NCBI GenBank assembly: GCA_037176705.1
Contig: CM073891.1
Span: 50,842,571-50,906,570 of the forward strand
From: Molossus alvarezi
Lineage: Eukaryota > Chordata > Mammalia > Chiroptera > Molossidae
DNA: 64,000 bases
Direction: 5' to 3'
Under the pieces are notes generated by a model. That model did no database searches and was not told where the DNA came from. It worked only from the letters and a program-made list of their open reading frames with translations. Shown here piece after piece: positions 28,645-40,090 of this stretch. Made by a program: the position numbers and the translations under genes. How positions within the stretch are numbered: the first letter of the stretch is position 1; every line of letters begins with the position of its first letter.

Positions 28645-31600
28645 ATAATGAGGGGCATTCAAGATGAATCATTCAGATATGATTATGTGGTTCCTTTGCT
28701 AACATGTTAAGAAGATTCTTCTTTAAAAGAGCGGATTAAAACCCTGAGTGCCATTGAAGGGATCAGCAGACATGCTGTCATAAACAGTCCTATAGAAGAT
28801 GATTTCAAATCAGTCCAGTGAGGAAGGATAGCAAATCATGGGAGACCCTTCAGTGACCATTGAAGATTCTGTAAGTTGCTACTGCTGAGATTTGACCACT
28901 AGAAGCCCATAATTAACCATCATCGCTGATGGAATTGTTACCACTGACAGCTGATGGATCCCATCAGAAAGCCTCCAGTGCTAAGTGGAACTGGCAAGCA
29001 GTACTGCTAAAGATTCTCCCCAATGTGCTCTCAGATGACAGTCCATGTCAGCTCTTACCCCACAGACTTGTGATCCCTGCAGAACTTCTTAGATCTGGGG
29101 GATCATGTTCTTCATTTCTATATCACCAGCACTTAGCCTAGGGCTAAAACATAGTAGAATATAAACAAACATTTAACAAGGAAGGAAGTGAAAGAATTAG
29201 GTAAATTAGTATATGGGAGCCATCATTGCGATTAGAAAATAGATTGTGGGGTTGGGGAAATCTTAAGTTCGAAGAAACCTTTCCCTCTCGCTGTGAATTA
29301 CCCTTGGGGTATTGTGTGTGGAGAGTGGGCTGGGATATAGGTTACTGAAGATTACTAGTTGGAATGAAGTACATGTTGACTTTTCAAACAAGTACCTCAA
29401 GTGAGGAAAAACTCATATTACTCACTACATCTGATGGCCTTGGAAGTCCAGAAATACTGGAATACATAAAGAAAATTTAAAATGTATTTTTGTCTTATTT
29501 TTGGTAGATGGCTTAACCTGGGAAGTTTGAAAGAAACTTTTTGAAAATTTGGAGAAAACAAACCAGAATCAGATATCTGGAATGAGTTGTCTTTTGTTCA
29601 TGTAGAATAGAAATATCGTGGTACCAAGTTGTCAAGGCTGTTTTATAGGAAAAAAAAGAATTGAACCTCATACACTATAAATTTCATTGTGGCTACAAAG
29701 TACGGGAAGATCAAAGAGAATTCATGCTTGTAAGGGAAACCAACAAAAATAAAAGGATGCAGTAAAATAGTGATAAACGTAGAATTTATTTGGAAGTTCA
29801 GCCAAGGTGCATGTCATTCTTAGAGCCCGAAGGAACTAAAGTCTTCAACAATGTTTCTAAGATACTTCAGAACATGACAAAGTATGGACTTCACTAAAAC
29901 AAACATATCTTGAATTCATGATGATGATAGTGTTGAGATAACATACAAAAGTCACTTTAGAGCATGTAGGAGGAAAAGCAACCTTTTAGAACTCTCAGCA
30001 AGCCCAGGCAGAGTCACTGGAAAACTTGTAAAATCATGTTGATTGGGGTCTTAACTCATTAATTTGATGCTTGATCATGACCTAAAGCCATTTATCAGGA
30101 GAAGGCAAGACAGAGATAATGAGTAATGCATATAAGAAAGGAATGGAGCTTGTAAAATATTGGTTTTATAGGATAGTAAAGTCTGTGGGTGTCAAATGTG
30201 TTGGCTGAGAAAACATGTAATTTTGATTTTTGTTCTTTGAGAGAGTGACTTGAGAAAGTCTATAATATATACATTTTCCAATTAATAAGACAATTTTGAT
30301 TGCTCATTAATCAAAACATGTACATTTACTCAAAAGAGATATACAGCAGACTTTAATTGTTTGAATCAAATGGAGATGTGGTTGATGCAAAGAGCTAACT
30401 GTGGTTTCCCAGTATTAGTTTAAAACATAAATTTACTGATCCCAGAAGGAGGTATTGTTAATAAAATAGTGGCATACATTTCTTATAATGTAAATTTCTA
30501 TCATTTTTACCAATAAATTTTATCTATTCAAGCAATATTTAAATAAACAATTGGTTGATGTCACAGTCATATATATAATTTTAATCCTCTGTTCCACTTG
30601 TTTTTTTTTTTTAATTCTGTCCTCTCTTCCATACTCTACATGCAGGCTCGTTCCTCATACTAGCCCACTGCTACTATCTGTTTTCATTCTCTTTGCGCTC
30701 AGGCAATGCATTTTATGGGACACGAGCATCTTGGCTCTGTGTGTCTCATATGCTCTAGTGTGGCTTATGCAAAAGTACTTTCGCATCCATCCAGTTCTGC
30801 AATAGTTATATAAATAATATTTATTTTTTGCTCTAGACAATTTGACAAAGGTAAAATGTATCCTTGATGTTCTATTTACTCTCCCCACTCTGTACATGCA
30901 TGCACTACCATGATTTGCATGTGGTAAATAAATGTTTCTGATTATTACCAGAATTGACTTTTAAAAATTATTTTTGTCAGACAATACCCTCCTTCCCTAG
31001 ACCCCCCATGACTGCAAGTGTGAATTGGAGCTATCTTTTTACATTATTTTTTAGGTGACCTAGTCATAGTCCATACCTCTCTTTCTCCAAATATGACTTT
31101 TGAATGATTTTAACATTCTTGATTCACTTCTCAGCTATTCTTAGAGGCTCATGCTCTCCAGTACCACATTGCATGTACTGTACAATCAAATTTTATTTCT
31201 CATTGAAGTAATCAGTTGCTTCATTGAAAGAAACTAGTGACAAATAATTATCAGCTACCTCTGGATCTTTTTCTTTGGCTTTCCTTGGTTTCTCCTAACT
31301 AAATAGATCCATTGATGTGTCCAGTGTCAATCATTATTTCCAATCATCTGTGTCCACCCAATGGAAAGCAAACATTTATTGAGTGCCATCAAAGGGTTCT
31401 CACTGAGGCTTAGAATATGGATTTTACAATTTTTTTTATTGAAAGATAGAGATACAGGGTTTAGAGAGATTATTTATTTAACTTGCCATGAAACACTAGT
31501 AGCTGGTATAGATAAATTGTATTTCTGTTGGCTTGGGAAAAATCAACCAAAAAGCATGGGCTCTGGTGCCCTAGTTGTAGTAGATGAGTTGCCTTATGAC

Positions 31601-34112
31601 ACATTAGAACTAAGGAGGAATTTGCTGTCCCAAATTATCTCTTCCCTGTACACCTGACCACCATGCTTGTTCAGGTCATAAATTCCAGCTTCTGCTTTAA
31701 GCTAACCTCTAAAGAGTTTAAAATGAAAAATTTTGCTAGATACTCTGCTTTTTCAAGTTCAGCTTTAGAGCTGAACCCCAAACTCAGTAGCTGGGCAGCT
31801 TATTTCTAGTCTTGATCCTGCTGGTCATCCCTAAAAGTCTGTCCCACTACTCAATCCTTGACTTGTGGCTCAGGTTGGTGACTGAGGTCCTGTTGTCTAT
31901 GAATACATAATAACAATTATATACCAGCCTACAAATGTATGAGCATCAAGCATTGTAGTGCTCCTGTTCTTCTGTACCTCACCCACTGAATGAGACTTAC
32001 GTAAACATGCACCTTATTTTTAAAAGACTGCCATTCTGGAGGATCCTTCTTTAGCCAACGGAGCTGTCATGGGGCAGAAACCTTGTACCAGGACCTGGTT
32101 CTCTTCATGAGAATCCTTGGCTCCCTCGCACTTAGCTTAAACTATAGTTTTCATGGTTTAATATAATACCTGTGAAAGCATGTGACCAATACCTTATCTC
32201 AAAGGAACAAAATTCTATTGGAGAGATTTTTAATAACAGCAATGAGTTATTGGGGAGGTCAATTTGGAGCTGAGTTAGTTATTATTAGTTAGTTACAATT
32301 ATTTAAATAGACATTAGTATTGTGCTCATTTCTTTTAAACTGCTGTGTAGCCTGTATTTTTTCTCTTCTTTGTCCTTATAACTTTGAAGGCTTCCCTGAT
32401 ATTATATGGTAGCTGGAAAGGCTAGAGGCAAGTTGATAAAAAAATAAATTTTTCTTGAACTTTTTATTTTCTTGTGGGGGGGGTGGCTCTTATAAATTGG
32501 ATTCATATTATCTGCAGGGTCTGATGATATAGCAATTTTTAGGCAAACTACCTTGTAGTTTTATATAGAAAGTAATTTTCAATTTATATTTTTTACATTA
32601 CTTAGAATTTTGTTAAAGAATCAATCATTTCATTTTTATGCAATAAATAAACTAAATGGTGAGTTTAAAATAGAAAAAAAACTTGTAGAATAAAAATTAA
32701 TTTAAAAAATTATTTTTTTGAGTAGAGAAAAAACATTGGTCAGGTTTTAGTTGGTCTTTTCCATAGGGATATATGAGGGTTAAATTCCCCATAAAAAATG
32801 TTTTACTAACTTTCAAACTGAATTGTCTAAGTGGTCTAAGAGGCAGAGCATAGTAAACATGGTGTCTCTTACGGAGATGGTTGAAGGAATTCTTCCACAA
32901 GAGCAGCTCTGGCTCGTTCACCTGGAAGTGCAGTGTGTTGTTTTTAGAGCCTCAGAGGCTCCCTTGCATGATGCTTATAAATTAAGTTGTTGTTATGCTA
33001 AAGTGCATATTTTAATTATGTTTTTTTAAAGAAATAATTATTCTTTTATTTCTACACTTAAAAAAATAAAAAAGTATGGCCCATGCAGTTTGCAAGTTAT
33101 GAGTTATAAGATAGCATTTCAGATTGCATTGCCTTCTCCCAGGGTAAATGCATGGAATGCTTCCCAGGACTTTTTGCACCCTTTGAGAATCAAATGTGAG
33201 ATGGTTTCTCTGCACCCACCACCTTATTTTACTTGCTGAAGTTATTTGTATGTGGTAAAAGTACTAGTTTATGAAGTACAGTCAATTTTAAAAGTATATA
33301 AATAAGTATCTGTTTATTCCAAAATATGTCCTGAGCAAAATTAACTGAGAACATTTCCAAAAATGATCAAATCAAATATTAAATATAAGTCTTGGAAAGG
33401 AAAACTTTAAATAAATGATAAAGTAATTCAAATCCTCAGGGAATATTTATATAATATTTGTACATTGAAAGTGGGGAATGGGCTGTATAGTCTTTGGAAA
33501 GTTTTAGTGTCCTATAAGGGCCCTATATCTGTCATGAAAATATAACATCTTAGAAAAGTATAACAACTATAGTTAGTGAATATTAAAGATGCTAATAAAT
33601 GCTGAATAGTAAGATTGTATTATATGTAATATCATTCATACTCACATGAATTTATAATATGCTGTTTTCCCCCCAGGGAATAAAAGTTTGTATAGCATGT
33701 AAATACAATATTATGGAATCATCTCTCAAAGAAAAAATGTATTTTAAAGTTTTCAGTGGTAACCTTCTGTAGCAAAAATCTTACCCTTTAGATGGTATAC
33801 ATTTCCTGTGACAGAATTTATTGCCTATGTGTTATCTGTGCTCAAGCATGGGACATAATAAGTAAAGTCTATCTTCTATAAAGTATAATGTGTCCCAATG
33901 GGGATAAGCTATTTAAAGAATTTGTCTTGATAAAAGTATGAGCTGATATACTCTCCATCCAGAGGGTGTCATCCCTATAGTTCCATGTAACCACAGAAAG
34001 CATCTCCAAGGAGCCATGTGCAGGAAACTACTACTTTCGGGAACTACTTTTATAATTTACCCCCTCTTGCTTAGCAATTTACCCCCAAGCAGTGAATTTA
34101 TATTGTCATATG
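28645..34112. other. Long intergenic stretch without recognised repeats or genes
   Basis: About 5.5 kb of AT-rich sequence. The 29-bp word at 29391-29419 is the source or copy of mosaic piece C. A weak L2/MIR-like tail is near 29100-29160. Open frames (28929-29141, 30551-30805, 31361-31657, 32697-33215) show no domain, consistent splice sites or homology that I can name. This is the longest part of the window free of young retroposons. Confidence 0.5.
29391..29419 (+). repeat. Segment C, direct copy in the 28.5-kb mosaic
   Basis: 29 bases identical to 28538-28566 in the same orientation, beginning agtacctcaagtgaggaaaa. Confidence 0.9.
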
Positions 34113-34126
34113 CAAATTTTGTTCTT

Positions 34127-34345
34127 TTTATTATTATTATTATTATTGATTTGAGAGAGAGAGAAAGGGGGAGAGACAGAGAGAGAGAGAGAGAGTGAGA
34201 AATAGAAACATCAGTCAGTTGCCTCCCATAGTGGCCCCAAGTGGGGATCAAACCCACAACCCAGGTCTGTGCCATGACCAGGAATTAAACCCACAACCTT
34301 TTGGTGCACTGGATAATGCTCCAACCAACTGAGCAACCCTGTCAA
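34127..34345 (-). mobile_element. Older Ves-type SINE
   Basis: A minus-strand copy with an (ATT)n tail at 34127-34146, a GA-rich block and a decayed head (ttgacagggttgctcagttggttgg in reverse). The TSD is imperfect. Confidence 0.88.
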
Positions 34346-35108
34346 AGATGAATTTGTTTATTGTTTTAACCATTTGGGCTGCGTCTTCAGAAGAGCCCCA
34401 AGGTTTTTCTTGACTGGATTGTCACATGCCAGGTATCCATTTAATCTCAGACTTCCAGGCCACAGGTCTCTTTTTAGACAAAGATTCTGCTTAAATTAAT
34501 CTACCTCAATGGTAATTTTCACAGCACCAATGTCACTGTTTACCCCACCTTAATATATCCTCACCTGGACGTACTAAGATAGTGATAAAGAAATGCAAAT
34601 AGCCAAAAAACTCAAAGGAACTGATATGTCAGAAGCAATGTACTAAAGGAATAACCATGCTGAGTTTGAGGTTTCAGAATTGGATTGTTTCTAGACTATC
34701 ATTCAAGTGTTTATTCATTTTCTCAATGTGCTGGTGTTGAGTACATCATGGAGGTAAAGTAAATAGAAGCACGTGTTTTGCACTCAACAAGTGTATAATA
34801 GAATAAGAAATACCTGCATACAGGCAACTGGTGAATATGGGAAAACAAAGAGATTTCAAGAGAGATAGGGGGAATTTTGAGTTCAGTTTGGGATCTGTTG
34901 AGGTAAGGGTATCTGGGAGACTTTGCAGAAGTTATTGTGATTTCTACTTATGGAACTTCATTAGGTAATTGGATCAAGATTTTAGATAGTCATTCACACT
35001 TGTATATAGTAGTTTTAATCACTAGAATGTATGAAATCACTCAGTGATGATTAATAAAATGAAACAAAAATGAGACTCAAGGCAAGACCCTAAAAAACAT
35101 CAACATTT

Positions 35109-35363
35109 GCCCTGGCCAGTTTGGCTCAGCGGTTAGAGCGTCGGCCTGCGGTCCGGAGAGACCCGTGTTCGGTTCCCGCTAAGGGCACGTACTTCGGTTG
35201 CAGTTTGTCCCCGGCCCTGGTTGGTTGTGCGGGTGGCAGCCACTCGATGTGTCCCTTCACGTCGATGTTTCTCTCTCTCCCTTCCTCTCTCTCCCTCCCA
35301 CTCTATCTGTACAAAAAATGGAAAAATATCCTCGGGTGAGGATAAAGAAAACAAAAAAAAAAC
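35109..35363 (+). mobile_element. Ves-type SINE, young
   Basis: A plus-strand, CpG-rich copy with TSD catcaacattt at 35098-35108 and 35364-35374. The A box tggctcagcgg and B-box-like gttcggttcc are intact, and the tail reads cctcgggtgaggataaag. Confidence 0.95.
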
Positions 35364-35374
35364 CATCAACATTT

Positions 35375-36300
35375 TATTTAATCAAGCTACCAATAGATAC
35401 CTTGGTCAATTCGTTCATTCATTAAATATGGTTAGTTTTTGGTTTATTTTGTTCAAGTTCTTTATCCTATTGATAACTTAGTGCAGTGGTTTTTGAGAAA
35501 ACAGCAGAATATTTCCTTTTCACAGAATCTGGTTTCATTAACCTTTTCTATTGACAGGACAAAGGAAATCCAGAAGCTGAAGAATATGTCAGAGGTTATT
35601 GTCCAAATGAATGTTAATTGAACTAAAATTCACTAAGGACTCCTCATTTATTATTACAGGCGTCTCAATTTGCTCATAGTTAAAAAGACTTAGTATTTGA
35701 TTGACAAACTTATGAATGTAGAAAAAAATCAACATGGTATTTCAATGTTTTTCAGACAGTCCTTATCAAAAGCAAATTACTAGAAGTTGATAAAATATAC
35801 CTTATAACATACTTTGCCTATTACATCTGTTCTACATGAGGACTCATAATGTCTTAAACTGTGAGTAATGTCATCCTAACTAATTAAATTTATGGAAAAT
35901 CAGTTTCTAAAGAAAATCGAAGGAGTTATCATTTTTTAGCATAAAGCAATATTATTTCAGGTGCTTTCCTTAAGGAACTGCATATTTGCTAACAAATAAT
36001 TTCCCCAATGTGATTTATTACACTTGGACTAAATAGTGTATCTCTGTAGTGCTTTCACACAAAAAATAACATGATTCTCTACCTGCTTGTGAACTGATCT
36101 TTTTTTCATGACAATAGTTACTAAAGGAATAAATATTAACTATTTTATTTGTGGCATTTGCCTTACAGAATAATTTTCACTAAGAGAATATCCCCAAAAT
36201 ATATCATTAGGGTTTTTATTTCAAATACTTCCAAACTTAGAAGAAAAGTTTGCAAACTTTCCAAAACAAATAAATTTAAACATTTTTCTCTTTTTAAAAT
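35375..36300. other. Intergenic stretch, nothing recognised
   Basis: AT-rich sequence. Short open frames (35439-35621, 36149-36358) have no recognisable content. Confidence 0.5.
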
Positions 36301-36306
36301 TACTAT

Positions 36307-36515
36307 TTTTTCTTTATTGATTTTAGAGAGAAAGGAAGGAAGAGGGACAGAGAGATAGAGACATCGATGAGAGAGAACATCGACTGGCCAACTCCTTCAT
36401 GCCCCTCACTGGGGATTGGGCCCATAACCTGGGCAAGTGCCCTGACCGAAAATCGAATTGGCGACCTCTTAGTCCATGAGTCGAAGCTCAACCACTGAGC
36501 CACACTGGCCAGGCT
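36307..36515 (-). mobile_element. Ves-type SINE
   Basis: A minus-strand copy with head gcctggccagtgtggctcagtgg in reverse and tail tttctttattgattttagag. Imperfect TSD near aaaattactattttt / taaattattttt. Confidence 0.9.
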
Positions 36516-36534
36516 AAATTATTTTTACTTTACT

Positions 36535-36600
36535 TTTATTGTTGACACTATTACAGATGTTCCCCCATTTGCCCCTTCTCCCTTTCAATTCTTTCAGAAT
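36535..36600 (-). mobile_element. L1 3' tail fragment
   Basis: 'tttattgttgacactattacagatgttccccc' is the reverse of the L1 terminus gggggaacatctgtaatagtgtcaacaata. It is wedged between two SINEs and has no L1 body. Confidence 0.85.
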
Positions 36601-36612
36601 ATGATTGGATAC

Positions 36613-36817
36613 TTTATTTTATTTTATTAATATGTTTTCATTGATTTTTAGAGAAAGGAAGGAAGAGGGAGAGCAAGATAGAGACATTGATGACAGAGGA
36701 ATATTAATTGGCTGCCTCCTGCACACCCCCTACCGTGGATCAAGCCTGCAACTGGGGCATGTGCCTTGACTGGGAATTGAACTTTTTACCTCAAGGACTG
36801 AGCCACACCAGCCAGGT
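36613..36817 (-). mobile_element. Ves-type SINE
   Basis: A minus-strand moderately old copy. Head acctggctggtgtggctcag in reverse ends at 36817. TSD ttggatactttattt / ttggataaagtaattt. Confidence 0.9.
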
Positions 36818-36819
36818 TT

Positions 36820-38230
36820 GGATAAAGTAATTTAATGGCTACCAGAGACAACAGATAGACAGTGGAAAAGAAAACCATGATTGTGAATAGTTATCCACTG
36901 AATAGGTCAGACTAGAAAGTAAATAGTAAGTTACAGTATATAAAATGTAACTATACAGACAATTACATAATAGGGTAAACACAGCCAGCTTGCATCCCTT
37001 GTTCAACTGGGGTAGTCTGAATTCATATAGGGCTATGTGAAAGCAACCATTTCCTAGTTGTTTAAAAAGATCATGGACATAGCATCCATGATCTCATTTA
37101 CAGTGATGAAACTTGCTAGGATTTTCCACATATAAATTAGTTTTATACAAAAATGTATTTGTTTAGATAGCATGATAATATGTGGTTGATTTAAATGCTT
37201 ATATTCCATATTTTGTTTCATAAATCATGATCTCAGGAATGCTGAAAACAAGGCAAAGAGATAAATACTGCGATAGAGGATGCAGAGCAGTCATGGTATT
37301 TATAAAATTGAATTTTAATTTGATAGGGTAGTTGATTTTACATTCTTCTCATTTCAATTTATGCTCAAATCTCATTAAGTGTTGTCTTTATTTTAAAAAT
37401 TCAAAGATTTTTGCCATATTAAAATCAATTTTCCATGCCAACTCTTGTCCTGTTTCCCATAGCTGCTCTGACCTCCACCCTATCACTGCCATCAAGATAT
37501 TCAGATGTGAAACAAACTCCCCCAATTAATGAGTTTTCCAAAATCTGACAGATCGTGATTATATAATATCTTTCTTAAAAGTTAAAATGCTAATCCCATA
37601 CTTATAAAATGAAGAAATACTGTGAAGTAGTTGTTAGTTGACCATACAACTGAGTTTGTGGTCATCCCTTTTCTCAAAGGCTCTGCTGGAGAGCTGACTT
37701 AACCATATGCAAATATCTTTTATTTGTAGTTTTTGGCTTATATATTTATTCTCCTTCTTTCTTGTCCCTAACATCCTCCAGCCCCTACCCCTCATACATA
37801 TCAGTCCATCTCATGAAAAGTAAGTATACTCTGCCTTAGGTGTATCTGCCATTTTAATGTTTTGATAGCTGAGAATAACGTGTCTCAAAGTGTCTGAAGA
37901 CAGCTTTCCAATTTCAAGTATGAAGCCTGGGCCATTGAGCTCCATTCCTGGCATTCTCAGTTTGTTTAGAAAAAACAGGCCTAAAACTTCTAGTGACCCT
38001 CTGCATGATAGTATGGTCTTCTGGATTCTTTGCTTAGATAATAACAAATTACACATCAAAAAGTCAAGTAAATTTTACAGCTGTTTTTCTTTTCTATTCC
38101 ACACCATCCACAGTTCTTTGGTCTAGTACTAAGCATTATACTTAGAGGAGCTCCTATTTTTATTTTTCTTAAGCTGTGATAACAGAATAATCCTGTGGAG
38201 CAACACACTATAAAGAATACTAGAATGAAT
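36820..38230. other. Intergenic stretch, no gene seen
   Basis: AT-rich. Open frames at 37332-37529 and overlapping opposite frames at 37811-38126 carry no recognisable domain. Confidence 0.5.
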
Positions 38231-38239
38231 TGTAAAGTT

Positions 38240-38430
38240 GAAAAAGAAATATAAAGGGGGGAGATGGGGTGGGAAGAGAGAAACCAAATAATTTATATAC
38301 ATATACGCATAACCAATAGACACAGATAATAGTGTGGGGAAGACAGGAGGAGGATGGGAGTGGGGAAGAAGGGATCTAGGGGGGAAAAAGGGAGGGACAT
38401 CTGTAATACATTCAACACTGAAGATAAGTT
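38240..38430 (+). mobile_element. 5'-truncated L1 3' UTR
   Basis: The G-rich tail matches the young HAL1 3' end in order: gaagagagaaacc, atttatatacatatacgcataacc, gacacagataatagtgtggg, a G-rich tract, ggacatctgtaatacattcaaca and gaagataag. It has no coding part. Confidence 0.88.
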
Positions 38431-38574
38431 GTTTTTTTTTTTTAAAAGAGCTTTGGTCTTTATTCACTAAGTCATGTAGCTTCATGATTATCAGCCATAA
38501 AAGGGGTGTGTTTCTATATTTGTGTTTGTGTATGTAATGCGTTATGTTCGGACACTAATAAAAATAGATGCATA

Positions 38575-38796
38575 TGTAAAAAAAAAAAAAGAAATATAGG
38601 ACAAAGTGATTTTGATACACATGCTTAGTATTGTTGTCCCATGCAATATTAAGCACAAAATACATTGTAAACTGTTCAAATGTGAAGAATGATTGTACAC
38701 ATCTAAGCCAAGATTTTTGTTATAAATTGATAAAGGCAGTGATTCTGGGAAGAAGGAATTAGAGTGTATATCCCCAACTTTCCTCTCAGTTGAGTT
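38575..38796 (+). repeat. 222-bp inverted duplication, arm 1
   Basis: The reverse complement recurs at 39869-40090 with the same length, 3 mismatches and an equal 13-A homopolymer. The arms are separated by 1,072 bp. It is not recognised as a known repeat. The open frames in the two arms share a peptide only because they are the same DNA. Confidence 0.93.
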
Positions 38797-39868
38797 AGCT
38801 ACTGCTTCGAAAGTATGCTCCAGTTTAAATACTTTTTTGGGGAATGTGTCATCCCACATTAAACCTTACTGGACCACATTGCAAAACTCTTGGTCGTTTA
38901 ATACTTAAAGGTCAATGAATCGCTTGGCAAGAGTGATTGAGAGTAGGGGAAGGGTCACATAATATCCAGGGTATGAATATTTTCACTCAGTCCTCTGAGA
39001 AAATAAAACAAATGGTCCTCTTTAAATTATAAATATACCACTCAAAAAATAACTTCTTTCATTTTTGTTTTGCTTATTGATGCTATAGCTTTCTTTATAA
39101 GGATACCTTCTTCCACTCACTCCATGGTGACGGATTAAAGTTAGTGGGGAGAGAAGAGAGAGAAGGAAAAACTTTAGAAGAAGTGATAAAATGTCTATCT
39201 AAAGATACCTTCTTTAATGAAGACAGTTATTGAAAGGAGTGTTGTAGGCATTCGAGTTCCCAGGTATAGTGGGACTGAGACCTTCCATGGCTTCCTGTGT
39301 TTTATGCAGTGCCTCTCCCTGAATGAGACCAACACCTCCCATGGATTTTACCTTAACTCTGCATGTTAATTTTTTTTACTCAAGCTCCAAACTTACACAC
39401 TCAGAAATCTTTGTCCAGACATGTCCCACAGTTCTAGAAGTCAACATACATGGGAATCTATCAATTAATAGATATCACAAAGTCAGCATGTCTGAAACAT
39501 CGGGATCTTTTATAAGTCACAAATTTCTCCTTCTTCCTATAGACCAAGGTGACCATATAGTTTACCATTCTTGATGAGATACTTGAAAATTAAAGAGTTC
39601 TAAAATGAATATCTGTAGTTAAATCATTTCCCTCTTAGAACCTTTTAATTACCCTTATGCCACTTAAATGTTTCTTATAACTAGAGCCAGTTTTAGTCTT
39701 TTGCTTTAATTGCTACTCTGTAACCTGTGACTACAGCCACCTGCAACCACTCCTATTTCCTAACTCACTATGCTTTTGACATTATTATACCTGTATCAGA
39801 GAGGCGCCCTATTGTATCAGAGAAAGTCCCTCCTGTAGCTTATGAATAAGATAAACCTAGAGTCCCTC
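38797..39868. other. Spacer between inverted-duplication arms
   Basis: 1,072 bp of intergenic sequence. An 83-codon frame at 39323-39574 shows nothing recognisable. No repeat was identified. Confidence 0.6.
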
Positions 39869-40090
39869 AACTCAACTGAGAGGAAAGTTGGGGATATACA
39901 CTCTAATTCCTTCTTCCCAGAATCACTACCTTTATCAATTTATAACAAAAATCTTGGCTTAGATGTGTACAATCATTCTTCACATTTGAACAGTTTACAA
40001 TGTATTTTGTGCTTAATATTGCATGGGACAACAACACTAAGCATGTGTATCAAAATCACTTGGTCCTATATTTCTTTTTTTTTTTTTACA
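39869..40090 (-). repeat. 222-bp inverted duplication, arm 2
   Basis: Partner of 38575-38796, 98.6% identical in reverse complement, starting aactcaactgag and ending in a 13-T run plus aca. Confidence 0.93.

Noticed and set aside
35109..35363. tRNA gene candidates at SINE heads (here and at 61460)
   Set aside because: A and B boxes are present, but no cloverleaf or mature tRNA 3' end could be drawn, and the heads continue into SINE body and A-tail with TSDs.
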